Shown here one piece after another: positions 12,231-23,539 of a stretch of 64,000 nt of DNA. Each line of letters opens with the position of its first letter. The first letter of the stretch is position 1. The position numbers were made by a program, and so were the translations under genes. The notes under the pieces are model-generated. The model did no database searches. It was not told the origin of the DNA and saw only the letters and a list, made by a program, of their open reading frames with translations. The stretch is from Periplaneta americana (taxonomy: Eukaryota > Arthropoda > Insecta > Blattodea > Blattidae): contig NC_091121.1 of the NCBI RefSeq assembly GCF_040183065.1, positions 61,722,287 through 61,786,286 of the forward strand. The letters run 5' to 3'.

Positions 12231-12924
12231 CAGTGGTTCCCAAAGTGTGGGGTATTCTTGCATTACTTTTTATCCAAAACCGGTTTATGCTTTGCGAAAA
12301 GAAATGTATAGTTTCAACATTCCATCAGTCGGTACAGTACATATTTCAATGAGTCTTTCCTTAATACCTAAATCTATTTTTTTTTTAATTTTAGCCAGTT
12401 GAACGCAAGTGCCTAAAAACGGATTCAGTATCATTCTGTAATAAAATTATAGTAATTGTTTTGAGTTTCTCTCGGAAAATATTTACCATACGCAGCTAAA
12501 TTTTCCACGAGTTCTTTAATACACTGGGATGACTCAAATGTCTTTTTGTTTAGTGATGTGGACAAGAAATTAAATTTTATCATGTCGTTGATTTTATCTG
12601 TGGCTGTTATGTTAACATCTTAGCCTTGCAAGCTACTATCTACTATTGGAAAAATATATCAGCAAGGAAGGCCAGTCAAAGAAGCCAAAGAAAATTGGAG
12701 GATAAGTTTGCAAGATTTCATATTCCAATTTCTCGTCTTGCAGGTACCGATACATTAAAAATTTGGTGGTATCCACAGGTTTTAAGTAAAATTATTGTTT
12801 TCGATTTTACAGGGATTTTTAATTTTCGAATTTAAGTACTAGTACAATAATGGTGAAGGGGGCCACAAACAAAAATGTTTCGCCCAAAAATGGATCGCGT
12901 CTTCCAAAAGTTTGGGAACCACTG
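12231..12924 (-). mobile_element. 694 bp hAT-type element with transposase relic
   Basis: Ends CAGTGGTTCCCAAAG and ...CTTTGGGAACCACTG-like (AGTTTGGGAACCACTG) are inverted; flanks AGTTAGAA and AGCTAGAG match at 6 of 8. A minus-strand open stretch (12619-12431) reads DVNITATDKINDMIKFNF, then IKELVENLAAYGKYFPRE, protein-like but not assigned by me. Probably an internally deleted autonomous element. Confidence 0.7.
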
Positions 12925-13022
12925 AGCTAGAGAAGTTAATCCAAACTCCATGTTAGGTTATTTAAAAGCGTCTGTCCAAGTTTTATAGTGCCTATAAATG
13001 CCTATTTTAGAGGTAAAATTTT

Positions 13023-13392
13023 CCCTTCATTCATTCATTTAGTGTCCTGCCCAAGAGCAGGTCTTTCACTGCAAGCCCAGTTTTCTTCAATCTTCCCTAT
13101 TTTCTGCTTTCCTCTTCGTTTCCTCATATGATCCATATATCTTAATGTCGTCTATCATCTGATATCTTCTTCTGCCCCGAACTCTTCTCCCGTTCACCAT
13201 TCCTTCAGTGCATCCTTAAGTAGGCAGTTTCTTCTCAGACAGTGACTCAACCATTTCCTTTTCCTCTTCCTGATCATTTTCAGCATCATTCTTTCTCCAC
13301 CCACTCTTTCCAACACAGCTTCATTTGTTATTTTGTCTGTCCACTTCACACGTTCCATTCTTCTCCACATCTACATTTCAAACGGTTCTATT
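13023..13392 (-). mobile_element. LINE 3' fragment, same family as 6.5 kb
   Basis: The reverse complement aligns by eye with 6760-7110 (shared tracts for the YGSYEETKRKAENRKDW-like stretch and the CxLGQD tail). 5' truncated, no intact frame. Confidence 0.65.
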
Positions 13393-14347
13393 TGCTGTAG
13401 TGATGAGAGCTGTTGTTAAAGTTGTTTTATTACCAACCATTGTTACTTCTAGCATTCTATTATTGAGGCAGCATTCTTGTATATATCTGTTCTCGTAAAG
13501 AAAGTCTCACCAATAATGTATCGAGATAAACATTCAGAACAATCACAGTATAGATGTATACGTATACTGTGATAAAATGACGTTAGGTTAAGGGCTTTCT
13601 TCACGTTTTGAAACACATTGCCACTATTCATTCTGCTTAGCGTCTTGGTGATTCGGACTGCTATTATAACAATCTCTACTCTAACATACAATGTTAAAAC
13701 AAAATAAACAACTTCAAGAAGTACCTCATGGAGACCTGAATAATGTTTCACGACGGACGAAAGGATAATTTTCTGTCAGTACTGTAAAAACAGTTAAGTT
13801 GTGCTACGCCTACATGTTTCTTTTTTATATTTCTGACTATTTTTGGAAGTAAAAAAATACGACACCATTAGTTCCTGCATGCAGGAATCATGTGAAGGTA
13901 GCGGAATTTATTAATGCTGATTTTTTCCTCCGCGACATTTTAAAATAAAGCAGAGTTTGAATTTTTCTTTCCCGTTTTTCATTTAATATTAGGGTATACA
14001 AGGAAAACTGAGTTGTAAATGTTATATACGGTATTTTTATTTATGATCTTGATCACTGATAAAGAAATTTAATATATTTTTATCATTTATAAATTCAATG
14101 AAGTAAACTTTACCAATAAAATTGAATCCTTTTATTGGTTATGTGCTTTTCTGAGGACGTCAGTTTAATAAATAATCTATTTTTATTAAGAATTAGATTA
14201 GTAGTTTTATCGATAGATTGGCCTCATTTTTTCACAGGTAAAATGTGGAAAGAAGTGGCATTTTAAAGCACTGGAGCTCATGTTGGAAATGCAGCATTAG
14301 CAGAAAGAAGTGAAATATTTGTAATTTATATATTGGTATCTATTACA

Positions 14348-14475
14348 TTAATTCATGGTTTTCTTGCCAAAGGTAGACAGGTCCTTCACTACAAATCCCA
14401 GCATTCTCCAATCTTCTGTCTTTTCCGCCTTCCTCATACTGTAGTATATAATCCATTTATCATAATGTTATTCAT
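14348..14475 (-). mobile_element. Short LINE relic, same family as 13.0 kb
   Basis: Reverse complement resembles the last 120 bp of the 13.0 kb copy (GTCCTTCACTACAAATCCCAG etc. against GTCTTTCACTGCAAGCCCAG). Heavily diverged. Confidence 0.5.
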
Positions 14476-15467
14476 TATATATTTATATTTTTAAAATATT
14501 ATCTAGTTCACATTTTGAATTCTTTTTTGTCTGCCTATTTTTTAAATTTAATTGCCTGTATGTCCGACCTCTAGTAATTAGGCCTACATCTCATGTAAGT
14601 AACCATTTTATGGCTTACAATTAAATAGATTTCATGGAAGCAAGTAAACGCATAAGTGCAGATGATGGGGCAATGAAAAAGGGTCAAGGACCAAGATACT
14701 AGTATGATATTATTGTAGAAACAGTTTGTACACCTTGAAATTTCATTACAAATTACTCGTCCATTTATTTTTATCGAAATAGATATCCTGTTAAAAATCC
14801 TTCTTTATGGCCTGTTGGTCCATTTCGGCGAACAAATTAATGTATGTGAAACGAATCTAGGACTTCATAGCCTGCCCCCCCCCCCCTCTACGGCATAGTA
14901 AAAAATTCTGTAAAGGAAATATTGTCTGCTATTGTTTTTTGAATCTATTCATGTATTTTGCAATATGTCATATCGTAACAAATTACCGGTATGCTTGCAT
15001 TTATTTTGTCGAGTATAGGCGTGAACGGAGAAAAACACAGTTACGTACATTTAAATTTAAATAAAGAACAATCTTATAACACATTATTCAAATGTTGCAA
15101 TGAAATGGAATTCAAACTACAGTGTTACATTTTTATTTTGTATCTAATTAATCTACTTTTAACCTTATACGTTTCTTCCTTCTCGCAGAATCTCATCCAG
15201 ATATACTTGGTTCTTGTTTCAAAATTGTCTTCTACTTGTACATTTTCAAGATTTATTCACTCTTTGCTGCAGCTTCAATGGCGTACTTATCATTGTTAAT
15301 GTAATATTAAATTAAACTAATGTATCTAGGTGGAATCTTAGAAGAAACAAAAGACAGTCCAATTCCGAATAGGTCTAACAATTCAGTAATCCCCAATTTC
15401 GAGAGAACTTTAACCTCTTCCCACTCCAGCTTCTTCGCTGTCAATTCCACGAACTCGCAACGCAGCA

Positions 15468-15534
15468 TGACGTCAGCAAGAGAGGGGGGAGGCGACCTTG
15501 TAAAACAGAAGGCAGAACCTGACGTACCATCAGT
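15468..15534 (+). promoter_or_regulatory. Putative second kay promoter: CRE plus Inr-like site
   Basis: Perfect CRE TGACGTCA at 15468-15475, a half site TGACGT near 15519, and an arthropod Inr-like TCAGT at 15530-15534, about 57 bp upstream of the ATG at 15591. An AP-1 site TGAGTCA (15749-15755) follows within the first intron. Confidence 0.45.
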
Positions 15535-15590
15535 CGTTCTCTGCATCGCGAGGTGAATTGAAGTGTTGTAGAGATCGCACTAAAGTCTTC

Positions 15591-15686
15591 ATGTCTCAGT
15601 TGGTTCCTTTAGGCCCATTTCTGTTGGACCGTGCAGATTTGGACGACAGAATGTACTCGGACTACAGTGACAACACTAAGAAAATG
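15591..15686 (+). CDS. kay: Candidate alternative first exon of kay (second promoter)
   Basis: ATG at 15591 opens 32 codons beginning MSQLVPLGPFLLDRADLDD and ending in KKM at a donor AAAATG|GTATGT, phase 0. The acidic and aromatic content (DRADLDDRMYSDYSD) looks like coding sequence. A CRE lies 115-123 bp upstream and an Inr-like TCAGT at 15530-15534. Spliced to 18729 it would give 373 residues. No transcript evidence is available here; the phase match and promoter context are the support. Confidence 0.65.
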
Positions 15687-16028
15687 GTATGTATTAACAA
15701 CTAACGTTGACAAGCTAGCGCCATAGTGTGACGCAATTGTGCACCTGCTGAGTCATATTCACACGTTTCGGACGCCACTTGTTGGTTTTTAAAGACACTG
15801 AAATTGGCAACGGATGTATTTGTACAGACGTCAAAATATGTAGCATCCATAATGTTACACAGACGTGAAAGATTATGTGAAATACTGATGTAACGCAAGT
15901 TACTGAAAAACCGTAATTTTTTACGACAGCTTTATTTCCGGCGCGCGAAGCAGTTTTCTTGTACAGCCAACGTGTAAGATTTCGGTTAGAATTGCGTCAT
16001 GCAGGTGGTATCAGGGCGCCGCTCCTAA

Positions 16029-16075
16029 TGACGTCAAGCGCTGGTGACGTCATAGCAGTTACAATGTTGCAACAT
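16029..16075 (+). promoter_or_regulatory. Paired CREs and C/EBP-like palindrome in third kay promoter region
   Basis: Two perfect CREs (TGACGTCA at 16029-16036 and 16045-16052, 16 bp start to start) are followed by the perfect 12-bp palindrome ATGTTGCAACAT (16064-16075), which resembles a C/EBP site. All are bZIP-type sites and lie just before the ATG at 16111. Tight spacing of three dyad sites suggests cooperative binding; this is inference. Confidence 0.5.
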
Positions 16076-16110
16076 TCAATTGCGCGACCTTGGCGTATTT
16101 TCCTGCTAAA

Positions 16111-16149
16111 ATGTCTTCGGGAAGTGGGGATAGTGCAGGTGCCAAACAG
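16111..16149 (+). CDS. kay: Candidate third short alternative first exon of kay
   Basis: ATG at 16111 opens MSSGSGDSAGAKQ, ending at AAACAG|GTGGAC in phase 0. A second possible donor twelve bases later (GGTCAG|GTGCCA) is also phase 0; reading through hits a stop. The exon follows a two-CRE promoter block. It is very short and its donors are mediocre, so this is the weakest coding first-exon candidate. Further downstream, TTGTG|GTGAGT at 16391 is a strong donor with no open frame leading into it and may end a noncoding first exon. Confidence 0.35.
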
Positions 16150-18268
16150 GTGGACGGTCAGGTGCCATGATTGGCGCAATCCTCACATCTGCTCCGTCTT
16201 TGTCCTGAAAGAACGACAACAATACGATTTACAGGGGCATACCACGAATCGTTTATCGGATGCGTGGAACTTCCGGTTGCGCAATGTCAGACAAGTCACA
16301 TGACCATCACGTGAAAGATAGCGGCTATCCATCCATTGTAGCAGTACAGTGCTCTTTGTGACAGTCGACAAGGTGGAAGAAAGTTCTTGTGGTGAGTGAT
16401 GTTTTCCTCCTCTCTGAAATTAACGACAAAAATTTGGGCTTGGCACTACGATACGATATATATTTAAATTATATTAGTGTGTTGTGGACACGAACTGAAA
16501 CAGAAAGTGAGGGACGATCACTTAGCTGTCAATGTGTGGTGACATTTCAAATGTATAGTGATATATATAAATTATAATCCTTTCAGAATTCACTGTACAT
16601 AATACCACTGTTGTAAGATTTACACACGTGGGCTACGTAGAACCCTATTATCAGTGACAAAAGTGTAATACTAGGCTCGAACTTCAACAACGTGGGACGT
16701 TCATAAGAAGAATTATTAGGAAATCATTGAATGGAATACACATTCTCGTAGAAAATAGAATACATCTAATAGTTGAAATTCATATCAATCCAAAGGGAGT
16801 TAATATATATTTTATTATTATTATTATTTTTTTTTTAGATTGCACAGAGATTTTTACTGCGTGTTCGCCGTTAATGTATGTAGTTAATAAGCAGTTCATT
16901 CTTGTAGAAGTAATAACCGAAATAGGTGTGGCATATACCTACCAATAATTTGATAACTTGATAGTCATATTTGGCTTTTATTATATGTAATTCGTAAATG
17001 AATTGAATTGTTGCGCAAGAGAAAAGCAATATAGTGTTCCCTTATTATTCGAATGTTTTTATAACAGCTTAGAAAGGATTGCGCAGGAGTTGGGCAACAA
17101 ATTGTTCCTATGAAATCCGGCTACTATTACAAACAATATAAATTTAAAATAAATTGTTACGCAGGAGATGAATAATATCAATGTTCTCCTGAGATTCAAC
17201 TACTTTTTATATGTATATGTAAAAGATTTGTTGGGCAGGAGGCAGTGGTGATATTCAAGAAGTTTAACAACCAGTTCTCTCATGTGTATCTATGTTAAAC
17301 ATATACGGTATATTATGTCCATGGTAATTGCAAATATTTCCTAGAAATAATTTAACAACCGGTTTGTCCGAACCGGTGCGAACCGACCGAATATCACCAC
17401 TGACAGGAGGTGAATAACAATATCAATGTTCTCCTGAGATTCAACTTACTTTTTGGAACATAAAATATGTAAAAGAATTGTTGCGCAGGAGGTGAATAGC
17501 TATATAGTAAGTTCTTCTCTTGTGAGTTGGCTACGTTTATATGAACTTGCACATTACACCCTGGAAATAAAATGTGACAAGAGAGGGTGGCGTAATAGTA
17601 ACACGAATTTATATTCGGCATTCTTTTATCAATGCTTAAATTAAATTTAACAACGACATATGTATATAAGTAATGCATGTAGAAAAAACGGTACTGATAG
17701 CATTTATCTTTGTTCTATTCTTAACTCCTTCCGACTTCTAGTATTATAAATTATAATATACTGTCTTGTCATGTTAGAGACGAAAAATCGTTAGTTTTTT
17801 ATCAATTCGTGCTACAAATTGTACGTTTGTATTCTTTTTTTCTGTGCTGCTTGTCAAACCGACATGGTAATTGCGTAGTTTTCTTTTAGCCTTGAAAGTT
17901 CCATTATAATAATATGTACGTACTGTAACATTCAACAACGTTGGTAAGAATGCGTTTACGATGCATCGGATAGTTAAATATAATTTAGGTATTTTGCTTA
18001 TCTCTGAATCTTCGGCCCCACATGGTTTCTACCTAAACTATTCCAAGGAATTCCGCTTACAACGGAAGGTTCGTTAAGAGCAGCATTTCGCGATTCAGCT
18101 GTTCTAAGAATCCTGTAATTGCGTGTGGGCGACTCAAGGAAGGTAGTGTTATGCAGACTTAATGCGTGGGCGCAAGGGTACCAAAGAATTTCCGGCTGCG
18201 GTCGGACATGCCGGCGATCCGACTCGGCGTTGCTATAGGACTGTCTTCTTGCAACCCTCGCTGCGGCG

Positions 18269-18275
18269 TGAGTCA
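18269..18275 (+). promoter_or_regulatory. AP-1 site upstream of proximal kay exon
   Basis: Perfect TGAGTCA about 285 bp upstream of the ATG at 18560, inside a GC-richer block (about 18000-18540) that looks like a promoter island. A CACGTG lies just downstream at 18299-18304. Autoregulation by Fos/Jun is plausible but inferred. Confidence 0.4.
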
Positions 18276-18559
18276 GGGGTACGACAAACCCCGAGAAGCA
18301 CGTGACTTGTGGAGAATTGTCAACACAGCTTGGCACATTCTCGCCAGAGGTGGGTGTTGGACTTTGGATAGGCGCCGTGCCAAAGAGCGGGTTAAATACG
18401 GACTATGATTGTACGCCCAGTCGGGTTGTGGCGGACGGCGAGAGAAGTCTGTCTGCACAACCCCATCACTGCTGCAGCAGTGCCCACGAAAAACGAACGA
18501 ACGACTATTTGTTACACAAATCACGATCGATACTCCTGCTGCTTTTTTTCTCTTCGATA

Positions 18560-18610
18560 ATGGAGCCGTTGGATCTGACATTCTTGTCTCCTGAGCTCTG
18601 GTACCAACAG
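18560..18610 (+). CDS. kay: Proximal first coding exon of kay
   Basis: ATG at 18560 opens 17 codons ([17 protein letters not shown]) ending at CAACAG|GTGAAC in phase 0, only 118 bp before the next exon. The peptide is hydrophobic and acidic ([11 protein letters not shown]), resembling a short activation segment. The start is chosen because it is the ATG directly upstream in frame with a usable donor. Confidence 0.6.
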
Positions 18611-21600
18611 GTGAACTATCTGCGTTGTTACGGAATGGCGTTGCAGTGCCACGGACATGTGACATCGTGCTTGCATTCCAATACTATTATTTTGCGAATT
18701 TTAATGCATTTATTTTGCACTTTTGCAGTTCGTGACACTGGACGGACTGAATTCAGGGGTTCCGACACGAACCACACCGACCCTGACACCAACAACACTC
18801 CGCAATATCGAGCAGACGTTCATAGAGCTGCAGAGTGAAGTGGAGTCGCATCAGAACGAGGCTGGCTTTGTTCCCCCAGTAGTGCAGCCTATCACTCAAG
18901 GTACGTAGGCCTGCTCATTTGAGATGCAATAAATAAACTTGCCATTTGTAAGCAAACAAGTTAGTAAGAATGTCTTGCTGTTTACAGGTAGCACGTATAT
19001 GAGCCTTGTGGACAGCAAGGGTTGGCAAGGAGGAATAGCGTCTGTTGCACAGTCTCGTCCATCTGTGGTCACAACAGCTCCTACCACGGCTACCACCACC
19101 ACAACAACAACACGCAGGAACATGGGTGGCAGACGGCCAGCAAAGAATAGCGGGGTACGTAAGCACATGTCATTGTGTAAGCATGTGAACATGATTAAAC
19201 AAATTTTAATTAGCTATAATTTACTTTCTATATGCGCAGTTTCACTTCTCATTGTGTTGGAAAGAAAATTTGCAGATCTCTCTATTCGATTTTGATTAAG
19301 GAAGCTATTTTATATTACTATTTTAATGACTGTTAATTAAAATAGTATTGCATTCCATTGTTCGTGGGCATTTCCTGTACTTGCTGCATGCGCAAGGTTG
19401 CTGATTTTAGGAATTCTATTTTTAGATCTCTCCTGAGGAGGAAGAAAGGAGGAGAGTGAGACGGGAAAGAAATAAGATGGCAGCTGCACGATGCAGGAAG
19501 AGGAGAATGGATCACACCAATGCCCTGTTGCTGGTAAGGCAGTACTCATAATAATTGACATATTTATGTTGCAGTATTCATTTCTCTAATTTAACACTTA
19601 TAGCTATGTACATAAAATTTGAAGTGGAACAAAGAATCGGAATTCCTAGGCTGAAATATGAGTACCCGTATTGCAGATTCCAGGAGTATTAGCTACTGAC
19701 TACTTTTTTCACTTAGTTATTTAATGACGCTGTATCAGCTACTGACTTATTTAGCATCGATGGGAGTGGTGATAGTGAGATGAGGCCGAGTATTCACCAT
19801 AGATTACATGACTTTCACCTTACGGTTGGGCAAAACCTCAGGGAAAAAATCCAACCAAGTAAAACCCAAGCAGGGATCGAACCAGCACCAGAGTGCAACT
19901 CCAAATTGGCAGGCAAGTGCCTTAGCCGACTGAGCTACACTGGTGTCTTTTTACTGTTCATCCAGATTATAATCCAAAATGAAATATTTATTAATTAAAG
20001 ATAGTCCTGCGAAAATTGATGCTTTTTAATCTAATAAACAAACAGTAATGAATTAACATCTATTGTAATATTTTTTTAATTTTCAAATGGTTGTGAACAG
20101 TATGTTGCTATGACTTGCAATGTTTATTGTATTAAACTTTTTATTTTTATCCATTGTATTGTTATAACAGAATTTCTCTAGTGACTATAATTATTCAATT
20201 TATCGTACAGTAACCCTATTAATAAATGGGCCTTGCTTGATTAAGATATTTAGCTTACGCAGATTAGATCGCGAGGTGGGGTCATGGATTTTCTCCATTG
20301 ATGTAATCCTGGCCGCACTAGCCCTGAGGTTGATCCAGCCTCCAATAGAAATGAATACGAGAGATATTTCTTTCCTCTGGGTAAAGGCAGCTGCATATAT
20401 AACTGACATCCCTACTGCTACTCAGTTTTGGTTGTCTCCTGAGATGAGAGTCTTAACATCTTGCCATACTAAGTGCCTTCCACTGCCTCTGATGGGATGG
20501 CTTTGCCTTTCATAAACCATGAATGAATGTTTACGTTAGTGACATCGAACTACGTGTAAAACGAGAAAATTATTTAGGTTATATTTTATGTAACTATAAT
20601 AATGAATTGAAAAAATTTATGTAATGTTTTTGAAAATCCTTTTGTGCTCTTCATGGCATCATCATCATTGGCTAAAAAAAGAAATTTAGTATATCTTAAA
20701 TCTTATAAGAAAATTTATGTAAGAGTAATATGTTGCTTTGCATACCCCAATAATTATAGTCAACGAGTATAGTCTTCACATTACATTATATTAGCTGACA
20801 TTTCAGAGAGTTTATTGTTTGAAAGTATCAACACATTTGATTAAATTTGATAAGCTTTCCTTTTAGTGCAGTAAAAAGAAAATTGTGGATTACTGCATTC
20901 ACTTTTAATGTAGTGTTTCTACCAAACTACTGTATTTTGTAGAGAGAAACAGCTGTGTATCACAGCAGCCGACACTGTTGTAATTTTAACACTGTCTCCA
21001 ATCCTTAAAAACTTCTGGCTCTGCCTGGATATCCCTTTAATATAAAACTACTTTTTTTTTTTTTTTTTAAATTCAGTGTTCTTGTTTGTAGAGAATTGAG
21101 GCGCTGATATGGGAAAGGCAGTAACTATCAAAAACAAAATTTTTCAGGGGAAGCAAAAAACAAATTTATGAACACTTTCTCACTTATATTATTACAGAAA
21201 CTGCTTTAAATGAAAGGCATACACTCATGTTTGTGTTACATATGAAATTTGAAAAGTCTGACACAGATTTATCTGTGAAATCCTATTTTATGAAAACACA
21301 ACATTGAAATCACTCCTTAGCCAAACTAAGAATTAACGTTATTTATACATTATGCACAAATTTTTCGGTAAAATGCATGATACTTTTCATCGAGGAAGTC
21401 TAACATAGATAACAAGTCTCTCTTTTTGGAATCAGGGACGTTGCAAGTTAGTGATTGACGTTAATGACTGTCCTTTCTTAAAAATCGTGTGCTCTGTCCA
21501 CATTTCAAGGTCATTAAATGACTGTCTTGTTTTTATTAGAGGAAAATCAGCTCTTGAGAGTCTAATCCAGTTGAGGGTGCTGATTTTGATAGGAGTTGTA

Positions 21601-23539
21601 TTCAAAAACTTGTCACATTCTGCAGAAAAGTCGAAGAAATCCTCATCCTTCATCATTATTACATTATTAGGCTTTACCTCTTCTGGAACCATGGTCTTGC
21701 ATCTTTTTTTTTTCTTTTCTCTATGATGCCCAATTCCCTATCACATGGCATGTAGGAATGTTCTGAAACGAGGAATTTCAAGTCCACTGAATCAAAATGT
21801 TTCTTGGCAATAATGTAATCAGGACCATTAGAATCATCCGATTCTTATTCTGCCCTGCACAGTTATCAGCCCATATTTGTCTGGACACACACTGATGTTG
21901 TAAAAGGAGTCACTACCTTCTCCGCGCCAACAGCAGTGTACATACAACTTACAACATCTAGTGACTACGTTTCCAACTTCGTTTCATTACATACGGACAT
22001 AATACCTTCTCTGTGCCATTGGCATGGCCATTTACTACCTTCTCAATGAAAAACCTAAAAATTCGAATTTTTGGCAGTTACGACCTTTCCCATGCCAATG
22101 CCTCAATTGTTAACTTTACTCTCTCTCGCTTCTGAATTTGTTTACCTAAATTATGTCACACGAATATTAAAACAAGTGTAGATTGATAATTTTAAACCCT
22201 TTTTACTGCAATTAAATATAAACAAATACTTTCACATTCACTATCCATATACAAATACAATTTGGGTGTTCTGAAAAAAATTAGAATACAACAAATTTTG
22301 AAATTTATTGAACGTTGTGGATTGAATTGAGGACAGGTTAAGAGGATTGCAAAATAAATTTTAACACACGTCAAAAAGAAAGAGAAGTTCAGGATGATCC
22401 AAGAAATTATGAACTGAGACCATAACAAGTTAAATGGCTTAAGATATGAAAGAAAACGATTAATATAAATTAATTATTTAAATCTAAAATGTTATTTGGT
22501 ATTCAATCATTCATTTGCATATGATACAGTAACTCTTATGTCTCTCATTTTATATTGATTTAAGTTTTAAATTGTATATGTAATTTGTGCTGCAAGGTTG
22601 GCAGTCATTTCAGAAAATAACATTGTATGCCAACCAATCTGTTTCTTCGAAATGCACTTTTGACCACTCAGGCCATACCAGCAACAGCAACTATTTTGTT
22701 CAAATGATGAGATGTTAACCCGACAGCTCCCAATCACAGAGCCAGCTTGCACTTTGTAACAGTTCTGGGCACTTAATTTTGTCTCTTCTCAGACAACTTT
22801 CATTATATATGCAAATACATCAGTTTATAAATTACAATTATGCAAAAATTTGTAGGGAAATGTTACTTCCCTCGCTTTCATTCATGCTTTACACTCAAAA
22901 GAAACATTGCTTAATAGAATGTGATCTTTATAATTGAAGTTACATCTGTTTTTGTTATAGGAGACTGAGGGCTTGGAACAGAAGAAACAAGGTTTGCAGC
23001 AAGAAATTCAGCAACTACAAATGCAGAAGGAGGAATTGGAATTTCTTCTGGAGGCACATAAGGCATGCTGTCGTCTGAACAACACGTCAGGTCCTCCCTC
23101 ACCTCCGGACATCAAGCCTTTTGCGTTTCCATCATCAGGCATGGAAAACAAAATGGTTCGTGTGAAGCAAGAAATTGACGATCCGGAAACCAATGCTACT
23201 GTGCCGCTCAGCCAGCCCATGCCTTCTAAGCGACCTGCATTAGCTAGTGACGCGAATATTGGAGTAAAACCCTCGCGACCCAACTCCCTCCCTGTGGCTG
23301 CAGCCTTTACACCATCCCTTAAAGCTGCGGTATCTGTCTCAGAAGTTGCGGGCGTTCCCATCACTACCCCCTCTGCTGGTATTCCATTCAATTTCGAGTC
23401 TCTTATGGAAGGAGGAACTGGACTGACACCTGTGTCAACACCACTGGTGCCATCATGCTCGAGTCAGCAGCGCAATTCTACAGGTTGCGTAGACTTGTCC
23501 AGCCCAGACTCAGTCCCGCCGAAACTTGTGTCTTTATGA
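18560..23539 (+). CDS. kay: Kayak (Fos/Fra-type bZIP transcription factor), proximal-first-exon isoform
   Basis: Nuclear bZIP protein that pairs with Jun to form AP-1. The model joins 18560-18610, 18729-18900, 18988-19154, 19426-19533 and 22961-23539, giving 358 residues with all junctions in frame. Seen: an arthropod Fra block ([17 protein letters not shown]), basic region with [16 protein letters not shown] (about residues 140-156) containing the N..AA..CR DNA-contact pattern, then a zipper with five heptad leucines and a final His in LEFLLEAH, as in Fos. The C-terminal half has [25 protein letters not shown] and terminal KLVSL, which I recognise from Drosophila Kay; this separates it from ATF3/JDP2. 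FAFP (about 220-223) fits an ERK DEF docking motif and VKQE (about 234-237) a SUMO consensus; both roles are inferred. Exons are separated by small introns except the 3.4 kb intron inside the zipper. Confidence 0.93.
18729..18900 (+). CDS. kay: kay common exon 2 (conserved N-terminal block)
   Basis: Acceptor TTTTGCAG|TTC and donor CAAG|GTACGT; 172 bp, enters phase 0, leaves phase 1. It encodes the arthropod Fra signature [17 protein letters not shown] with IEQTFIELQ, then AGFVPPVV. All alternative first exons would join here. Confidence 0.9.
18988..19154 (+). CDS. kay: kay common exon 3 (Thr-rich linker)
   Basis: Acceptor TTTACAG|GTAGC, donor CGGG|GTACGT; 167 bp, phase 1 to phase 0. It encodes [12 protein letters not shown], a Thr-rich stretch and [14 protein letters not shown], the basic lead-in to the bZIP domain. 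Confidence 0.9.
19426..19533 (+). CDS. kay: kay common exon 4 (bZIP basic region)
   Basis: Acceptor TTTTTAG|ATCTC and donor CTGCTG|GTAAGG; 108 bp in phase 0. It encodes [19 protein letters not shown] and [17 protein letters not shown]: the whole DNA-binding basic region and the first zipper leucine. Confidence 0.95.
19713..19951 (-). mobile_element. tRNA-derived SINE, second subfamily, best-preserved head
   Basis: The minus strand starts with GTGTAGCTCAGTCGGCTAAG (clear tRNA A-box) and GGTTCGATCCC (perfect B-box), then GGTTGGATTTTTTCCCTGAG and a tail GCGTCATTAAATAACTAAG. It lies in the kay intron inside the leucine zipper. Confidence 0.8.
20225..20515. repeat. Unclassified repeat-like segment in kay intron
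   Basis: About 290 bp less AT-rich than its surroundings, with sharp edges. Open on both strands (20237-20515 plus; 20409-20200 minus) but the peptides are not recognised, which is more like a repeat than an exon. Confidence 0.35.
22961..23539 (+). CDS. kay: kay last coding exon (zipper and C-terminal domain)
   Basis: Acceptor TTGTTATAG|GAGACT; 192 codons to TGA at 23537-23539. It encodes the remaining zipper ([24 protein letters not shown]), the FAFP and VKQE motifs, several S/T-P sites (possible MAP-kinase targets) and the C-terminal block down to KLVSL. Confidence 0.95.
   Translation, partial: ETEGLEQKKQGLQQEIQQLQMQKEELEFLLEAHKACCRLNNTSGPPSPPDIKPFAFPSSGMENKMVRVKQEIDDPETNATVPLSQPMPSKRPALASDANIGVKPSRPNSLPVAAAFTPSLKAAVSVSEVAGVPITTPSAGIPFNFESLMEGGTGLTPVSTPLVPSCSSQQRNSTGCVDLSSPDSVPPKLVSL

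Larger units (their letters stand above)
1776..15467. other. Long first intron of kay (distal isoform), repeat-rich
   Basis: Apart from the elements listed (2.4, 6.5, 7.3-7.8, 9.25, 10.2-10.9, 11.8, 12.2, 13.0 and 14.3 kb) I see no coding exon. Recorded ORFs are short and AT-biased chance frames. GC-richer patches at 4080-4200 and 4760-4860 are discussed as a possible repeat pair. Confidence 0.6.

Noticed and set aside
18896-19192. 98-codon minus-strand frame over kay exon 3.
   Set aside because: Shadow of the Thr-rich ACC/ACA codons of kay read in reverse.
19426-23539. Calling the bZIP gene ATF3/JDP2.
   Set aside because: Basic region alone would allow it, but the [17 protein letters not shown] block, KLVSL end and [17 protein letters not shown] block are Kayak/Fra features.
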